Source: an uncultured Bacilli bacterium
GTDB taxonomy: Bacteria > Bacillota_I > Bacilli_A > RF39 > UBA660
Length of the DNA: 6,046 nucleotides
Assembly (NCBI GenBank): GCA_934090595.1
Contig: CAKOJO010000064.1
Span: 1 to 6,046 of the forward strand
Direction of reading: 5' to 3'
In this document: positions 5,838 through 6,046 of the stretch, in pieces
How positions within the stretch are numbered: the first letter of the stretch is position 1
How the letters are laid out: each line of letters begins with the position of its first letter
Position numbers and translations under genes: made by a program
The notes under the pieces: generated by a model
Told to the model about the DNA's origin: nothing
Databases searched by the model: none
Seen by the model: only the letters and a program-made list of their open reading frames with translations

Positions 5838-6046
5838 TCTTCAACTTTTCTACTTTCTCAATAGATAAATCGGTATACTTAGAAATAATGTTTGAATCTA
5901 AGTTATCTTGAAGCATCTTTCTAGCAGTCTCTATAGATTTTTCTAAGGAACCTTCTTGTTTGCCCTTTCCAAGCCCTTCCTTTAAGCCTTCTTCATGGCC
6001 CAATTCTCTAAACTCATCTATTTCTGCTAGACGAAGTTTCTCTTTA
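5824..6046 (-). CDS. C-terminal part of an Rpn/PD-(D/E)XK nuclease-transposase-like protein (partial)
   Basis: An open frame enters from the right edge and ends at TGA (5826 to 5824), giving the last 73 residues. It begins KEKLRLAEIDEF, passes through a Gly/Glu/Lys-rich stretch (EEGLKEGLGKGKQEGSLEKS), then ARKMLQD, and ends in KYTDLSIEKVEKLKKEVE. This arrangement, with EG-rich heptads followed by a helix ending in a 'LS-IE-I-KL'-like element, is typical of the tail of Rpn-family proteins (recombination-promoting nuclease / putative transposase). The PD-(D/E)XK catalytic domain would lie outside the window and cannot be checked. It is too short for the usual ORF cut-off and is truncated only by the window edge, with no internal stop. 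It ends in its own terminator and is probably independent of rny. The family call rests on the tail pattern alone. Confidence 0.6.
   Translation of the reverse strand, partial: KEKLRLAEIDEFRELGHEEGLKEGLGKGKQEGSLEKSIETARKMLQDNLDSNIISKYTDLSIEKVEKLKKEVE

Overview
The window is strongly AT-rich and looks chromosomal. All genes lie on the minus strand, intergenic gaps are short, and Shine-Dalgarno (SD) sites are GGAGG-like. RNase Y with an N-terminal membrane anchor, together with this base composition, points to a low-GC Bacillota or Mollicutes-like bacterium, possibly an uncultured gut lineage. TGA acts as a stop: it ends RimM exactly where the family should end, and it ends the right-edge gene. 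This is therefore the standard bacterial code and not the Mycoplasma code. No tryptophan occurs in the roughly 1,890 residues encoded here.

Transcription runs from the right edge leftward. At 5824-6046 is the C-terminal end of a gene resembling Rpn-type PD-(D/E)XK nuclease/transposase proteins. It closes on an intrinsic terminator whose loop contains the stop codon. A near-consensus promoter (5766-5794) then drives rny (4147-5700), a monocistronic RNase Y gene that also ends inside its own terminator. A short spacer (4020-4146) carries an extended -10 promoter for a tightly packed five-gene unit: rimM (3528-4019), trmD (2878-3531), an unrecognised 150-residue gene (2415-2867), fmt (1493-2413) and a ClpX-like AAA+ ATPase (73-1476). 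Gaps are a 4-bp ATGA overlap, 10 bp, 1 bp and 16 bp, so co-transcription and translational coupling are likely. The unit ends in a third terminator that begins at the stop codon. That same DNA also holds the -35 and spacer of a promoter for the next gene, whose SD is cut by the left edge.

Functionally the five-gene unit joins 16S rRNA maturation (RimM), tRNA m1G37 modification (TrmD) and initiator tRNA formylation (Fmt) to a divergent unfoldase and an unknown protein. The housekeeping genes are secure. The parts most worth attention are the ClpX-like protein, which has a replaced N-terminal domain but a retained ClpP-docking-like loop, the unknown 150-residue protein, the shortened TrmD tail, and the repeated building of terminators into coding ends. 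I see no CRISPR array, tRNA, rRNA, complete insertion sequence or phage gene.
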